Shown: positions 52,997 through 62,474 of the stretch, piece by piece
How positions within the stretch are numbered: the first letter of the stretch is position 1
Layout: each line of letters starts with the position of its first letter
Source of the DNA: Deltaproteobacteria bacterium
GTDB taxonomy: Bacteria > Desulfobacterota > Binatia > Binatales > Binataceae
Length of the DNA stretch: 64,000 nucleotides
Direction of reading: 5' to 3'
Assembly (NCBI GenBank): GCA_021780755.1
Contig: JAJXYF010000019.1
Location: 93,600 to 157,599 of the forward strand
Notes under the pieces: model-generated
The model's input: only the letters and a program-made list of their open reading frames with translations
Databases searched by the model: none
Told to the model about the DNA's origin: nothing
Made by a program: the position numbers and the translations under genes

Positions 52997-53701
52997 ATGA
53001 CTAATGCCCTGCAGGTTGATCACCTGGCCGTCCGCTTTGGAACGGCGGAAGTTATTCGCGACCTGAGCTTCGCGGTTCCACGCGGCTCTTCGCTCGCTAT
53101 CATTGGACCCAACGGCGCCGGCAAGACCGTCTTGTTCAAAGCCCTGATCGGCTCGATATCTTACGAAGGAACGATTCGCTGGGCCACCGGCACCAGGATT
53201 GGATACGTCCCCCAGAAACTCGACATCGAGCGCGACCTGCCAATCACGGGGCGCGATTTCCTGCACGCCAAGGCCGCCCTCGCAAAAGCCTCGGATAGCG
53301 ATGTCGCCAATGCGCTCGCACTGGTCGGACTGGAGCGCCCGATGCTCTCGGCCGCGATCGGCACCCTGTCGGGCGGCCAGTTTCAAAGGCTGCTGGTCGC
53401 ATTCGCCCTCGTCGGCAAGCCTAACGTCCTGCTCCTCGACGAACCTGCCGCGGGCATCGACGAACCCGGCCAGGAGATACTCGCAACCACGATCAGGCGG
53501 CTCCAGACCGAGAACGATGTAACCGTGCTGCTCATCTCCCACGATCTCAGTGTGATTTACCACTACGCCACCGCGGTACTTTGCCTGAGCCGGACCCATG
53601 CCTACTTCGGCACGCCGCAAACCGTGCTGACTCCTGACACTTTGCGCAAACTGTACGGAACTGCGGTTGACTTCCATGTTCATGACGAGTCCGGAAATTA
53701 A
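52997..53701 (+). CDS. Metal ABC transporter ATP-binding protein (234 aa)
   Basis: ATPase with Walker A GPNGAGKTVLFKALIG, signature GTLSGGQFQRLLVAFAL and Walker B VLLLDEPAAGIDEPGQ. The LDIERDLPITGRDFL segment after the Q-loop is typical of Zn/Mn-uptake ATPases (ZnuC/MntB/AdcC group). It overlaps the start of the permease gene by about 26 bases, so the two are coupled. No substrate-binding lipoprotein gene is adjacent, so that part is encoded elsewhere or has been lost. Confidence 0.9.
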   Translation: MTNALQVDHLAVRFGTAEVIRDLSFAVPRGSSLAIIGPNGAGKTVLFKALIGSISYEGTIRWATGTRIGYVPQKLDIERDLPITGRDFLHAKAALAKASDSDVANALALVGLERPMLSAAIGTLSGGQFQRLLVAFALVGKPNVLLLDEPAAGIDEPGQEILATTIRRLQTENDVTVLLISHDLSVIYHYATAVLCLSRTHAYFGTPQTVLTPDTLRKLYGTAVDFHVHDESGN

Positions 53702-54440
53702 CTCACTCGCACTCTCACTCACGATGGCGATCGCGGCCGGACTGGTCGGCTGCTTCGCCGTCATGCGCCGAATGACGCTGGCCGCTGATGCGATTTCTCA
53801 TGTCGCACTACCCGGCATCGGGGTCGCCCTGCTCCTGCGCATTAATCCGATGATCGGCGCGCTCGCCATGTTGATGCTGGGCGCCGTTCTTATCTGGGGG
53901 CTGGAGCGCCAGACCGGAATAACTACTGAGACTGTGACTGGAGTAGTATTTTCGGTCGCGCTCGCGATCGGCAGCATGATTACTTCAGGCGATCAACTAA
54001 TCGAAGCGCTATTCGGCGGACCCGGTAGTCTTTCCGCGCTCGAACTGTCGCTGGGACTGCTCGGGTCCTGCACCGTCATTCTCTTTATCCTTCGCGCACG
54101 CAACAGTCTCGTCGTTGCGCTGGTCTCGCCCGACATCGCACGAACCTCCGGCATCAACGTGGCTCGGATGAACCTGCTGTTTTTGCTGGCCTTCGCGCTT
54201 ACCATCGCCCTCGGCGTGCGCTTCCTCGGCGTGCTGCTGATGGGTTCGTTGATAATCATCCCGGCGGCCACCGCGCGCCATCTGGCGCGTAACCTCGGGG
54301 GGATGCTCGCGATATCGATCGCGGTGGCGGTCGCCTCAACCATTATCGGCACATACGCGGCCGGCCTCGTTCATCGCGAGACCGGTCCGTTCATCATCTC
54401 GATCGCCGGTGGTATCTTCTTCCTGAGCCTGCTGACCTGA
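53676..54440 (+). CDS. Metal ABC transporter permease, ABC-3 family (254 aa)
   Basis: Eight to nine hydrophobic segments with the family motifs LAADAISHVALPGIGVALLL, RFLGVLLMGSLIIIPAATARHLARNLGGML and the ending HRETGPFIISIAGGIFFLSLL. It is the channel subunit of a Zn2+/Mn2+/Fe2+ importer. Starts at ATG 53676 or 53682; the TTG at 53667 is unlikely. The 3' part of a related permease lies at the left edge of the window. Confidence 0.9.
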   Translation: MFMTSPEINSLALSLTMAIAAGLVGCFAVMRRMTLAADAISHVALPGIGVALLLRINPMIGALAMLMLGAVLIWGLERQTGITTETVTGVVFSVALAIGSMITSGDQLIEALFGGPGSLSALELSLGLLGSCTVILFILRARNSLVVALVSPDIARTSGINVARMNLLFLLAFALTIALGVRFLGVLLMGSLIIIPAATARHLARNLGGMLAISIAVAVASTIIGTYAAGLVHRETGPFIISIAGGIFFLSLLT

Positions 54441-54937
54441 TTCGTCGATCGCGCCTATTTTGCTCTCCCCGTTCTGTAGATAACCTAATGTTTCATACGT
54501 CGAGTCTATTTGCCTTGACCCCGATCTACGATTCTCTCATGCTGATTATGTCGGGATCGAAAAATGATTCGAGACCGATATTGATCAAGCGGTGCAGTGG
54601 CTTTTCTCGCGCCTTCGACCACGGTTCGCTAGACCAACCCCAAGCGCCGATTATTAAGGCCGTTGGTGATATTTTGTATCTTCCCATCTCGCTCGGAACT
54701 GTCGTCCTGATCCTGGTTGTCGTCTGGCTGGTTCGCGGCTGACCGGATCGCCGCAGGCCGGCGCTGGCCGCGTTTGTCAGGCGGCGCATCGCAGACATAT
54801 CCGTCGAACGGATGCGAATCTCACTTACCCTGACTGACTAATGGTCGGCAGTGGGCGCATCGGCGTGCTCGCCGATCAAGTAGCTCGATTTAGACATAAC
54901 TATGCAACTGACACTTCGAATTGAAAGGAGACCAAAG
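54441..54937. other. Gap between metal permease gene and BON gene, with one doubtful small ORF
   Basis: About 500 bp of mostly uninformative sequence. One frame (54488-54742 plus, 84 codons) could encode a small protein with a hydrophobic C-terminal tail (GTVVLILVVVWLVRG). It lacks a clear ribosome-binding site, so I do not call it a gene. No hairpin with a T tract is visible after the permease stop. Confidence 0.35.
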
Positions 54938-55336
54938 GTGAAAACAACGATTTCCATATTAGCCGTAGCGACCGCGGCGATTTTGAGCATCGTCCCGATG
55001 CAGCAGGCCTTTTGTCAGGACAGTGCCGCGGGCCAGCAGATGCAGAAAAGCGGACAGGCGATTAAGAGCGGAAACGTAGCGGATTCCGCCGAACATTTAT
55101 ATCACGGGACGGTCGATGAAATCAGCGATGCTACGCTCACGACCAAGGTTAAATCAGCGCTGCTCAGCGACGATCGGACGCGCAAATATTCGATCCACGT
55201 GGAATCGGATCAGGGCAATGTTACCATCGACGGTGCAGTCGGATCGCATTCGAGCGCGAAATATGTTCAATCGGTAGTGGCAGCGGTCGAGGGCGTTCGT
55301 AACGTTGACAACAAGCTGACCTGGCCCACTTCGTAA
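54938..55336 (+). CDS. Secreted BON-domain protein (132 aa)
   Basis: Signal peptide (about 1-25, ending in AFC with a Cys that may allow lipidation is not certain; cleavage near QQAFC). A spacer rich in Ser, Lys and Gln precedes one BON domain (about 60-132): DATLTTKVKSALLSDD, then GNVTIDGAVGSHSSAKYV and the ending VRNVDNKLT. BON domains bind phospholipid or peptidoglycan-associated surfaces in the periplasm, as in OsmY. GTG 54938 has AAGGAG seven bases upstream. Possibly an osmotic or envelope stress protein. Confidence 0.85.
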   Translation: MKTTISILAVATAAILSIVPMQQAFCQDSAAGQQMQKSGQAIKSGNVADSAEHLYHGTVDEISDATLTTKVKSALLSDDRTRKYSIHVESDQGNVTIDGAVGSHSSAKYVQSVVAAVEGVRNVDNKLTWPTS

Positions 55337-55835
55337 GGTCACCTTCAAGCTGCACTAGCATAGAGTTGTCGCACATCGGCAAAATGGGGAGCCCGGACGA
55401 CCGTGGGCGCGGATGCAGTTCTGATTATCTGCAACGTCCGCCTAACACCAATTTCCGCTGAGAGCTCAGTCCCCGGGCTCTTGGCGTCAGAAGCAGGTCC
55501 TGAAAATCGCTTGTGGATTCAAAGAGCGAACGGCCTAAGTTTCGCCGAAGATTCGCACCCGAAGCTGAACGAGCGGCCTGACTTCGCAGTTCTGGCGACG
55601 TCGCTATCGCAGCCCGGCGCCCGCCCGCTTCCAGCCTATGACGATTCGGCGAGCGCGGCCTTGCACCTCGAAGCAAGCCGCTAAGATTCGGTCAGATTGG
55701 TTCTAATTTCGGTTAAAATATCGTTCTCTACATAACCAATTGGCGCTGGCTGAAATTCGGTGATCCGCGCTACAGTGTACTTGCGAACCCACCAAGTATT
55801 TTCCAGCAATTCGCGCGGGCAAACGGGAAACATTT
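55337..55835. other. Gap between BON gene and GAF-kinase gene
   Basis: About 500 bp. Small frames (for example 55403-55684 plus) have no protein-like features. The last 130 bp are AT-richer than the coding DNA and probably include the promoter of the kinase gene. No repeat, RNA gene or terminator recognised. Confidence 0.4.
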
Positions 55836-57173
55836 ATGGCTGGTATATTCGCTGTGGGCGGGTCCAATTGGAGTACCCGAATGAGCGGCAGTAGTGCTCT
55901 TCTCACGTCAGTGCGCTATCAGGGAGCTGCGGGAATCCCGACAGCGACCTTGCAGGAAGTTGACGTGCTTGCCGAGTTTGCGGCCCGACCTCTCCGCGCC
56001 TCAAACTACCAGGCTGAATGCGCCGCCATGACCGCCCTTGCGCGGGAGATGGCTGAGAATCCGCACAATCTTCTTCAGCGGCTGACCGAGCTGGCGCTTG
56101 ATCTTTGCCACGCGGACACGGTCGGGATCAGCATATTGAGCGGAGACATTTTTCGGTGGGAGGCTCTGGCTGGAATGTTCAGCTCGTACCGCAACGGCAC
56201 GATGCCGCGAGACGCGAGCCCCTGCGGGGTCTGTATCGACCGCAACGCCACTCAATTAATGTCCTTGGCGGATCGCTGCTTTCCGGCGCTGCGCGCTGAA
56301 CCGCAGTTCGTTGAGGTGCTTCTGATCCCGTTTCACGACCATGGGGTACCGCTCGGAACAATCTGGATCGTCGCCCACAGCAACGATCGCAAGTTCGATC
56401 GGGAAGACGAGCGTATCGTGCGCTCCCTCGCACAGTTTGCGTCGGCGGGATGGCAAATGCTGAAGGCCTCCGAGGCGGCGGCGGAACTGAATCGCAGCAA
56501 GGATGAGTTTATCGCTGTGCTCAGTCACGAGCTGCGCAATCCGATCGGATCGATCCGGCTGATCGTCGATACCCTGGCGCATAGAGCGCTCGACGAAGCA
56601 AAACTTCAGGCTTGCGTCGAAAGGCTCGATCGACAGACCACGTCGATCACGCGAATCGTCGATGACATCCGCGATCTTTCCCGACTGGTGCATCGGAAAC
56701 TTTCGATAGTTACTGAGCAGATCGACCTGCGAATTGTGCTCGGAGAAGTGCTGGAAGAATGCCGACACCGCTTAGACGCGGCAAAGCTGGTGGCTCGGAC
56801 GGACCTTCCCAAAACCCCCGTAACCGTACTAAGCGATCGAATCCGCTTGAAACAGGTGTTGGACAATCTCCTGTCGAACGCGATCAAATTCAGTTACGCC
56901 GGCGGCACGATCACCGTTTGCCTTAAGACTGGTGATAAAGGTGCGATCGTAGAGATCGGCGACAACGGCTGCGGCTTCGACGCTGCGGCGACTGAAGCGA
57001 TTTTCGAACCGTTTGTGCAGATCGATCAGGTGGGAACTCGCGAGCACGATGGCTTGGGGCTCGGCCTGGCCATCAGCAAACAGTTGCTGGAACTCCTCGG
57101 CGGTACCATAAAGGCGCATAGCGAAGGGCTTGGTCGAGGGGCGACATTTACGCTAAATCTGCCGAACGGCTGA
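55836..57173 (+). CDS. GAF-domain sensor histidine kinase (445 aa)
   Basis: Soluble kinase with an N-terminal region of about 55 residues, a GAF domain (about 70-205; SILSGDIFRWEALAG) and a kinase core: H box FIAVLSHELRNPIGSIRLIV, N box LDNLLSNAIKFSYAGG, G boxes DNGCGFDAAATEAIFEPFVQID and GLGLGLAISKQLLELLGG. The GAF domain may bind a small ligand or a chromophore; I see no conserved Cys typical of phytochromes. A second kinase follows within 200 bp; they may act in one pathway. Confidence 0.85.
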   Translation: MAGIFAVGGSNWSTRMSGSSALLTSVRYQGAAGIPTATLQEVDVLAEFAARPLRASNYQAECAAMTALAREMAENPHNLLQRLTELALDLCHADTVGISILSGDIFRWEALAGMFSSYRNGTMPRDASPCGVCIDRNATQLMSLADRCFPALRAEPQFVEVLLIPFHDHGVPLGTIWIVAHSNDRKFDREDERIVRSLAQFASAGWQMLKASEAAAELNRSKDEFIAVLSHELRNPIGSIRLIVDTLAHRALDEAKLQACVERLDRQTTSITRIVDDIRDLSRLVHRKLSIVTEQIDLRIVLGEVLEECRHRLDAAKLVARTDLPKTPVTVLSDRIRLKQVLDNLLSNAIKFSYAGGTITVCLKTGDKGAIVEIGDNGCGFDAAATEAIFEPFVQIDQVGTREHDGLGLGLAISKQLLELLGGTIKAHSEGLGRGATFTLNLPNG

Positions 57174-57369
57174 GAAAGCCCCTCCAAGCCGGAAAATACC
57201 CGCACAGGCAGAGCGCGCCTCCGAGTTTGGGTCGGTAATCCTTTCGCGTTCCCGATCAATCGGCGCGCCGAAATCAAGGCCGCACTGTATATATCGATTG
57301 GCTCATTTATTGCGCTGGTTAAGATAGCCCCAAACAGGATGCGACCGCATTTGGACACGAGAAGCAGGG

Positions 57370-58857
57370 ATGCACGAGCGCGGACTATCGGAACTGATTG
57401 AAAATACCGCCGGCGGTCTGCACCAGCTTGGCCCTGACGGGACAATCCTATGGGCCAATCCTGCTCAGCTTCACCTGTTGGGATACACTCCCGATGAGTT
57501 CATCGGCCATCACGCAGCCGAGTTTTACATACCACCCGAACGTTTCGGAGAATTATGGCGGCCGGCCATGCTGCATCAGGGGGTGGATGACTTTCAAGCC
57601 TTACTGCGATGCCGAGACGGCTCCGGCAAGCATGTGATTATTCATCCTATCGCGCTCTGGCAAGGTGAACAATTTCTTTCGATGCGCTGCTTTATTCGCG
57701 ACGTATCGGACCTGGTAAAGTTGGAAGATGAACTCGAACTGCGGCTCGCCCAGATACAGGAGGCTGAATTACGCAAAAACGAATTCCTGGCCATGTTGGC
57801 GCACGAGTTGAACAATCCCCTATCTGCGGTCTTGCACTCAATCGCAACCGCACAGATCGATGAATCGCATCGAGAACACGCTCTGGATATAGCACGGCGA
57901 CAGGCGGAACATCTCGCGCGAATTGTAAACGATCTTTTGGAAGTTGGACGTGTAACGCAGGGCAGTATCTCGTTGCGCGAAGAACCAGTTTTCGTCCGAA
58001 GCATCGTGGAACAGGTAGTCGAAGAGACCGAATGGCACCTGAAATCCGGCCAGCGTCAGTTTACCGTTTCAATATCCCCTCTCGCGGACACGGTTCAAAT
58101 ACTCGCGGATCCATTGCGTTTACGGCAGGTGATTAGCAATCTGCTTGACAACGCGGCGCAATTCACGCCGGCCGATGGCTCGATTAAGGTGCTAGTCGAT
58201 AGTACCGACAACCAGGTGACGATTCGCGTTATTGATTCGGGAATTGGAATTGCGCCGGAAACTCTACCTCGCGTATTCGACCTGTTTATGCAAGCCGAGC
58301 ATCCGGTCAGTAGTTTATCCGGCGGTCTCGGGATTGGGTTGACACTGGTGAAGCGGCTAATCGCGCTGCATGGTGGTAGCGTTCAAGCAAGGAGCGCGGG
58401 CCTCGGAACGGGTTGCGAATTCGAAGTTCGCCTACCAGCATTACCCGGCACCGCGAAGTTGCCGCTATCACCGGATACACCAATTCAGCCACCCGCGCGC
58501 TTGCATGTCCTCATCGTCGAGGACAACGACGACGCCGCCGAGGCTCTCAGGCTTCTGCTGGAACTCTTCGGTCATGTGGCTACGGTGGTGGCCAGCGGTC
58601 CCGCCGCGATCGACGCCATACGGAACCGAGACTACAACGCGGCACTGGTTGACATCGGTCTCCCGGGCATCGATGGCTATGAGGTAGCGCGCCAGATTCG
58701 TGGGCTACCCAATTCCGAAGCGATCTTTCTCGCCGCTTTAACCGGATACGGACAGGAGGCGGACAAACGGCAGGCCTTGGCCGCAGGCTTCAATGAGCAC
58801 CTCACCAAGCCGGTCACTCTTGAACGCCTGCAGGCGTTTCTCAGTCGGGTCAGATAG
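57370..58857 (+). CDS. Hybrid histidine kinase: PAS, HisKA, HATPase and receiver (495 aa)
   Basis: PAS domain (about 1-125; DGTILWANPAQLHLLGYTPDEFIG), HisKA with FLAMLAHELNNPLSAVLHSI, HATPase with VISNLLDNAAQFTPADG and DSGIGIAPETLPRVFDLFMQ, and a C-terminal receiver domain (about 375-490; LHVLIVEDNDDAAEALR, acceptor Asp in ALVDIGLPGIDGYE, Lys in EHLTKPVT). Soluble, so it senses an intracellular signal via the PAS domain. With the preceding GAF kinase it could form a phosphorelay, the receiver passing phosphate on to a third protein. Confidence 0.88.
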   Translation: MHERGLSELIENTAGGLHQLGPDGTILWANPAQLHLLGYTPDEFIGHHAAEFYIPPERFGELWRPAMLHQGVDDFQALLRCRDGSGKHVIIHPIALWQGEQFLSMRCFIRDVSDLVKLEDELELRLAQIQEAELRKNEFLAMLAHELNNPLSAVLHSIATAQIDESHREHALDIARRQAEHLARIVNDLLEVGRVTQGSISLREEPVFVRSIVEQVVEETEWHLKSGQRQFTVSISPLADTVQILADPLRLRQVISNLLDNAAQFTPADGSIKVLVDSTDNQVTIRVIDSGIGIAPETLPRVFDLFMQAEHPVSSLSGGLGIGLTLVKRLIALHGGSVQARSAGLGTGCEFEVRLPALPGTAKLPLSPDTPIQPPARLHVLIVEDNDDAAEALRLLLELFGHVATVVASGPAAIDAIRNRDYNAALVDIGLPGIDGYEVARQIRGLPNSEAIFLAALTGYGQEADKRQALAAGFNEHLTKPVTLERLQAFLSRVR

Positions 58858-58988
58858 ACGCCGCCGCGACATCTGTACGCAAATCCACGTCGCAGCCTCG
58901 AGTACCGGAATTACTATCTTCGGTTTTTGCCAGACTCCACACTCACCCCTAATCCAAGGCACTAAAGTGATAAGGCCCTTCCTCGGAG

Positions 58989-59195
58989 TCAATTTCGTTG
59001 ATGCGCACGGCGTATCCACGCATCAATCGTCTCACGATCGAACCGCCAGTCCGAGCCAACTCGAAAGGCTGGAAGCTCCCGTGATTTCAACAAGCGATAA
59101 ATGGTTGCCTGGTGAACCCGCAAATAATTGGCTAACTCACTCACTGTGAGTATATTGGTTCCATTGTTGCTGGCTGCGACGGCGTGGTTTCTCAT
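58989..59195 (-). CDS. Excisionase-type helix-turn-helix protein (68 aa)
   Basis: The core ILTVSELANYLRVHQATIYR followed by LLKSRELPAFRVGSDWRFDRETIDAWI is the excisionase/MerR-like HTH_17 domain that binds DNA through a winged helix. A start at 59195 gives the compact domain with AGAGG about nine bases upstream; frames up to 59285 are open. Similar proteins serve as small regulators or as excisionases of mobile elements. No integrase is adjacent, and the mini-island is 29 kb away, so a regulator is more likely. Confidence 0.75.
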   Translation of the reverse strand: MRNHAVAASNNGTNILTVSELANYLRVHQATIYRLLKSRELPAFRVGSDWRFDRETIDAWIRRAHQRN

Positions 59196-59343
59196 TATGA
59201 TCTGCCTCTGGGCATTGGGGATTGGGCCCTTGATATTCGTTGCACGCGGAAGTTGCGAACTATTCATTGTGAGCGACGACTTCATAAGACTTCAACTTCG
59301 GTTCCGCAGCCAATCGGTACCGAGTCCGCACTGGCAAGGTGCG

Positions 59344-60657
59344 TCATGGCAGTATCGTAGCGGCATGCCAAGCGCGCGCATGAATCATGTTGCCGCTAGC
59401 TACGAAGTGTCCGCTCTCGAACAATTCCGCGGTATTTTGCACTTGAAGCGTTCCCTTCGCCGACACCCCGAAACCACCGGCAAACAGCACTCCATCGGCA
59501 ACCGTAGTGGCGGTGTCAAAGAGGCGGGTCGCCTGCATACTCGCTTGACACGGTCCGCCGGTGACTGCCCCCACGCAGACAAAGCTCTGCGACAGCGGAT
59601 CATAAATCTCGGCACTGTTGACCGGCCCGCCGGAAGTGAACGATATCTTGAGGCCTCGCGAGATGACCACGTCGGCATTTCCATTCGCCCCCCCAGCGAC
59701 GAGTACGGTCCCGCCGGCAAGTAACGACGCGGTTTGAAATGTGCGGCGGTCAGAGAGATTACCCACGGCGCTAAATGTCTGTGTAGCGGGATTGTAAATT
59801 TCCGCTGAATCCAAGGCGCTGAGATTTCCTCCCGCACCGGTAAGGCCACCCGCGATCAGGACGGTACCGTCATTGAGCAGGGTCGCCGTATGCCCAGCAC
59901 GCGCCGTCGTCATCGTGGAAGACAACTCCGTATAGTTGAAATTTATTGGATCAAACAGTTCTGCCGTGTCAGTTACGTCGCCGCTTTGATCGACAATGCC
60001 GCCGGCAATCAGCACTGTTCCGTCATCCAGCAAAGTGCCCGTCGCGAACAACCTCGGTAGAATCAAATTCCCGGTAGTATCCTCGATATTCGTCGGATCC
60101 ACCGCCTCGCCAAATGCGGTGATAACATCCTTCGACATTCCTCCGACCAGAAGGATGTGGCCATCGAGGTCCTCGGTGGGATAATCGCCTGGAAACGGAA
60201 CGGACACAAACAGCGTACGAGGTTTTACCAGGTGTGCCGGATATATGGTGAATACGCCGCGGCTAACATTATATTTCTCAATCATAGCTGCGTCGTTGGC
60301 GTTCTGCGACACCGACAATCCAATGGATTTTACGAGGGCCTTAGACCCTCCAAAGACAAACGTCTGGGGGACGGCCGTCTCCGGGGTCACGCCCACAGTC
60401 TGAGACTGCAGACCCGATCGTGCGACGTGCATCGAGCCCGTCGCGAAGAACTGGTTGCGGCTTACACTGTAAAACTCCGCACTCGCCGTGGGGAAACCGC
60501 CGATTGTGATCCCACCAACGATTAGAACATCGCCGGAGATCGGCCGCGCGGGTAAAGCCCTGGCGGCCGCCGAGATTGGAAGCGCCAGTACCATCGCGGC
60601 GACGACCAGTGAAAATAACCACGAACGATATCTCGTCCTCTCGAATCCTGCAGTCAT
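59344..60657 (-). CDS. Secreted kelch-repeat (beta-propeller) protein (437 aa)
   Basis: Signal peptide (about 9-35, ending ISAAARA). The rest consists of kelch repeats with the pattern GTVLIAGG-x-GAELFDP: clear copies include SAEFYSVSRNQFFATGSM, TVLIAGGIVDQSGDVTDTAE, TATLLNDGTVLIAGGLTGAG and LLAGGTVLVAGGANGNADVV. Kelch propellers bind ligands or sugars at surfaces, as in galactose oxidase. The last repeat ends abruptly after GNMIHARAWHAATILP, so the propeller may be completed by another chain or be one blade short. ATG 60657 has GGGGAG upstream. Lower GC than genes before 58 kb. Confidence 0.75.
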   Translation of the reverse strand: MTAGFERTRYRSWLFSLVVAAMVLALPISAAARALPARPISGDVLIVGGITIGGFPTASAEFYSVSRNQFFATGSMHVARSGLQSQTVGVTPETAVPQTFVFGGSKALVKSIGLSVSQNANDAAMIEKYNVSRGVFTIYPAHLVKPRTLFVSVPFPGDYPTEDLDGHILLVGGMSKDVITAFGEAVDPTNIEDTTGNLILPRLFATGTLLDDGTVLIAGGIVDQSGDVTDTAELFDPINFNYTELSSTMTTARAGHTATLLNDGTVLIAGGLTGAGGNLSALDSAEIYNPATQTFSAVGNLSDRRTFQTASLLAGGTVLVAGGANGNADVVISRGLKISFTSGGPVNSAEIYDPLSQSFVCVGAVTGGPCQASMQATRLFDTATTVADGVLFAGGFGVSAKGTLQVQNTAELFESGHFVASGNMIHARAWHAATILP

Positions 60658-61034
60658 GGGGCTCCCCACTGTTCCGTCAGTACAATCCATGTACAGCGCG
60701 CACCAAGCTAGGTCATCGAACGCGGTCGCGCCTTCAAGTCATGTCATCGGACACTGCGCCAACCTGCATCTCACCGCGACGACGTCCCTTCCGTGCAGAT
60801 CTCCAATCAACATACACCAGGTCCAGACCAGCAACTTCAATGCCGTAATAATTGTTAGCCGCATTCCCGTCAAAATTAGCAAAATAGATACGCTTCGCGA
60901 CTACAATAATTACTCGCTTCAGCATCGTCGCGACTTGTCTTAAAAAGAACATGACGAACTCGGATAAATCGACCTATCGGCAGTCTGCTGGCTCAATCAT
61001 TGAACTGAGATCCTGGCATCAACAGCAGGCTGAT
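60658..61034. other. Gap upstream of the kelch gene
   Basis: About 380 bp, AT-richer than average, between two minus-strand genes. It should contain the promoter of the kelch gene. No recognisable gene, repeat or terminator. Confidence 0.4.
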
Positions 61035-62474
61035 TTAATCGAGTGGCACCTCCGCAGCAATTTCCTCGAGCGACATTGAGCGCAGCGACTTTTCCGCCGC
61101 GAAGTCGAGTACGGAATCGAAGTATGCTGCAGCCGCTGTATTACGCCGTGAAAACCGCCTCAGAGCTAAATCGCCCGGATGGGCCAGGGCGATTATCGGC
61201 ATCCCCAGCATCGCCAGTGCAAGCATCCGATCGCGACTCAGATTATCGGTTGAATCACGAAAGATTGTACTTAAGGAATTGTCCGACGACTTATCATCCT
61301 GAAGGGTGCGCAAACGATAGAAATTCGGAGTCTGATTAGCACCATAGTCGCTTTGCACCTTTGCTATAAAGTCTGTTCGCCGCAGCACCTCATGCACGCG
61401 CGGCGAGTCTCTTTCGAATGGAAATATCATCACCGGCTGAAACCGCACATCGTATGCCCGCGAGATGTTATTTACGTACGCGGTACCCGTCTGCAGCTCA
61501 GACTCGCAATCCACTATCAACCGATGATCAACATGCCGCAGGAAGCCATGCCAGACGAAGCCTGTGTTATATTGCCGCAGCAATTCAATATATCTGCGAT
61601 CCGGACGCGTATGATGCGGCGTCCAGGCAAAGTCTACGTGTACATCGGCATATCGCGCTTTGAGATAATCCAGAAAACCCTTCAGATTACCCAGACTGAA
61701 GTAATCAAAGTTTATTGGCCGGTCATCGATCACCAGATTGAACGGAGCTGCAATAGCTAAATCGCGCCCCGCTGTCCAATCAACCACGGCCAGCGCACCT
61801 ATCACCCCGCCTCGCGTTGCAGGTTCCTCGAGATCCGCCAAAAGGTCGCTACCAGGATTGTCCTGATCCGGATGGAGGTCGAATATAACCACGCCGGCGC
61901 CAATATCCATTCCGAAGATCACGGGCCACTCGTCCCCGTGCTGGACGGTGCTTGACAACAGCGTCCGGACTCGACGGTCCAAGCCGGCCGCATAGGGCAT
62001 CGTCATCGGAGCCACCATGCATTCTCCTGATAGTGCTGCGGGAAGCATCCGATCCTTCGAGTACTTATAGCCATCGGATCGCCTGATTTGGAATTCGAAG
62101 CGTTGCTCCGCAAATGGCATCGTTGAGTAAACGCGCCCCGGCGTGAGCGCTCCTCGTACGTAAATCGCCGCGCCATTTTCGGCGCACCTTTTGAGGCGCT
62201 GGCGCATATCCACAGTCAGTTGCGCAAGCGTTTCAAAATCTATCACGAGTAGTTGGTTAGGAGCCGCAACAAAGGTTGCAAGCGCTCCTACCGCAGGACA
62301 TGATTCGACGTCGAGGCCGCGTAAGCGTGCAACCTTTGCGCACACGGTCAGACCATTTTCTTCCGACCCCTTACCGATTAGCCAACACTTTGGCTTGGCC
62401 ACACTCGGGCTGTCCCAAAGCGCTCGGGTTCGTAGGTTTAGACGAGAGTTCGCATTCATATTCACGTCGTTCAT
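61035..62474 (-). CDS. Unassigned protein with a possible polysaccharide-deacetylase-like central region (479 aa)
   Basis: I do not recognise the family with certainty. The middle part has FNLVIDDRPINFDYFSLGNL, a tract with DFAWTPHHTRPDRRYIELLR, and GFVWHGFLRHVDHR. These His/Asp-rich strand ends recall NodB-type deacetylases, suggesting a hydrolase for a surface polysaccharide. The C-terminal part is helical. No signal peptide is seen. The ATG at 62474 makes it overlap the preceding dehydrogenase gene by 104 bp; the later GTG at 62345 would remove the overlap but cuts a plausible strand-helix start (CWLIGKGSEENGLTV). Part of an AT-richer surface-sugar region. Confidence 0.55.
   Translation of the reverse strand: MNDVNMNANSRLNLRTRALWDSPSVAKPKCWLIGKGSEENGLTVCAKVARLRGLDVESCPAVGALATFVAAPNQLLVIDFETLAQLTVDMRQRLKRCAENGAAIYVRGALTPGRVYSTMPFAEQRFEFQIRRSDGYKYSKDRMLPAALSGECMVAPMTMPYAAGLDRRVRTLLSSTVQHGDEWPVIFGMDIGAGVVIFDLHPDQDNPGSDLLADLEEPATRGGVIGALAVVDWTAGRDLAIAAPFNLVIDDRPINFDYFSLGNLKGFLDYLKARYADVHVDFAWTPHHTRPDRRYIELLRQYNTGFVWHGFLRHVDHRLIVDCESELQTGTAYVNNISRAYDVRFQPVMIFPFERDSPRVHEVLRRTDFIAKVQSDYGANQTPNFYRLRTLQDDKSSDNSLSTIFRDSTDNLSRDRMLALAMLGMPIIALAHPGDLALRRFSRRNTAAAAYFDSVLDFAAEKSLRSMSLEEIAAEVPLD

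Noticed and set aside
54488..54742. 84-codon ORF with hydrophobic tail
   Set aside because: No ribosome-binding site and a comparable ORF exists on the opposite strand; kept only as a remark in the gap entry.
55403..55684. 93-codon ORF between BON and GAF-kinase genes
   Set aside because: No ribosome-binding site or motif, and a comparable frame exists antisense.
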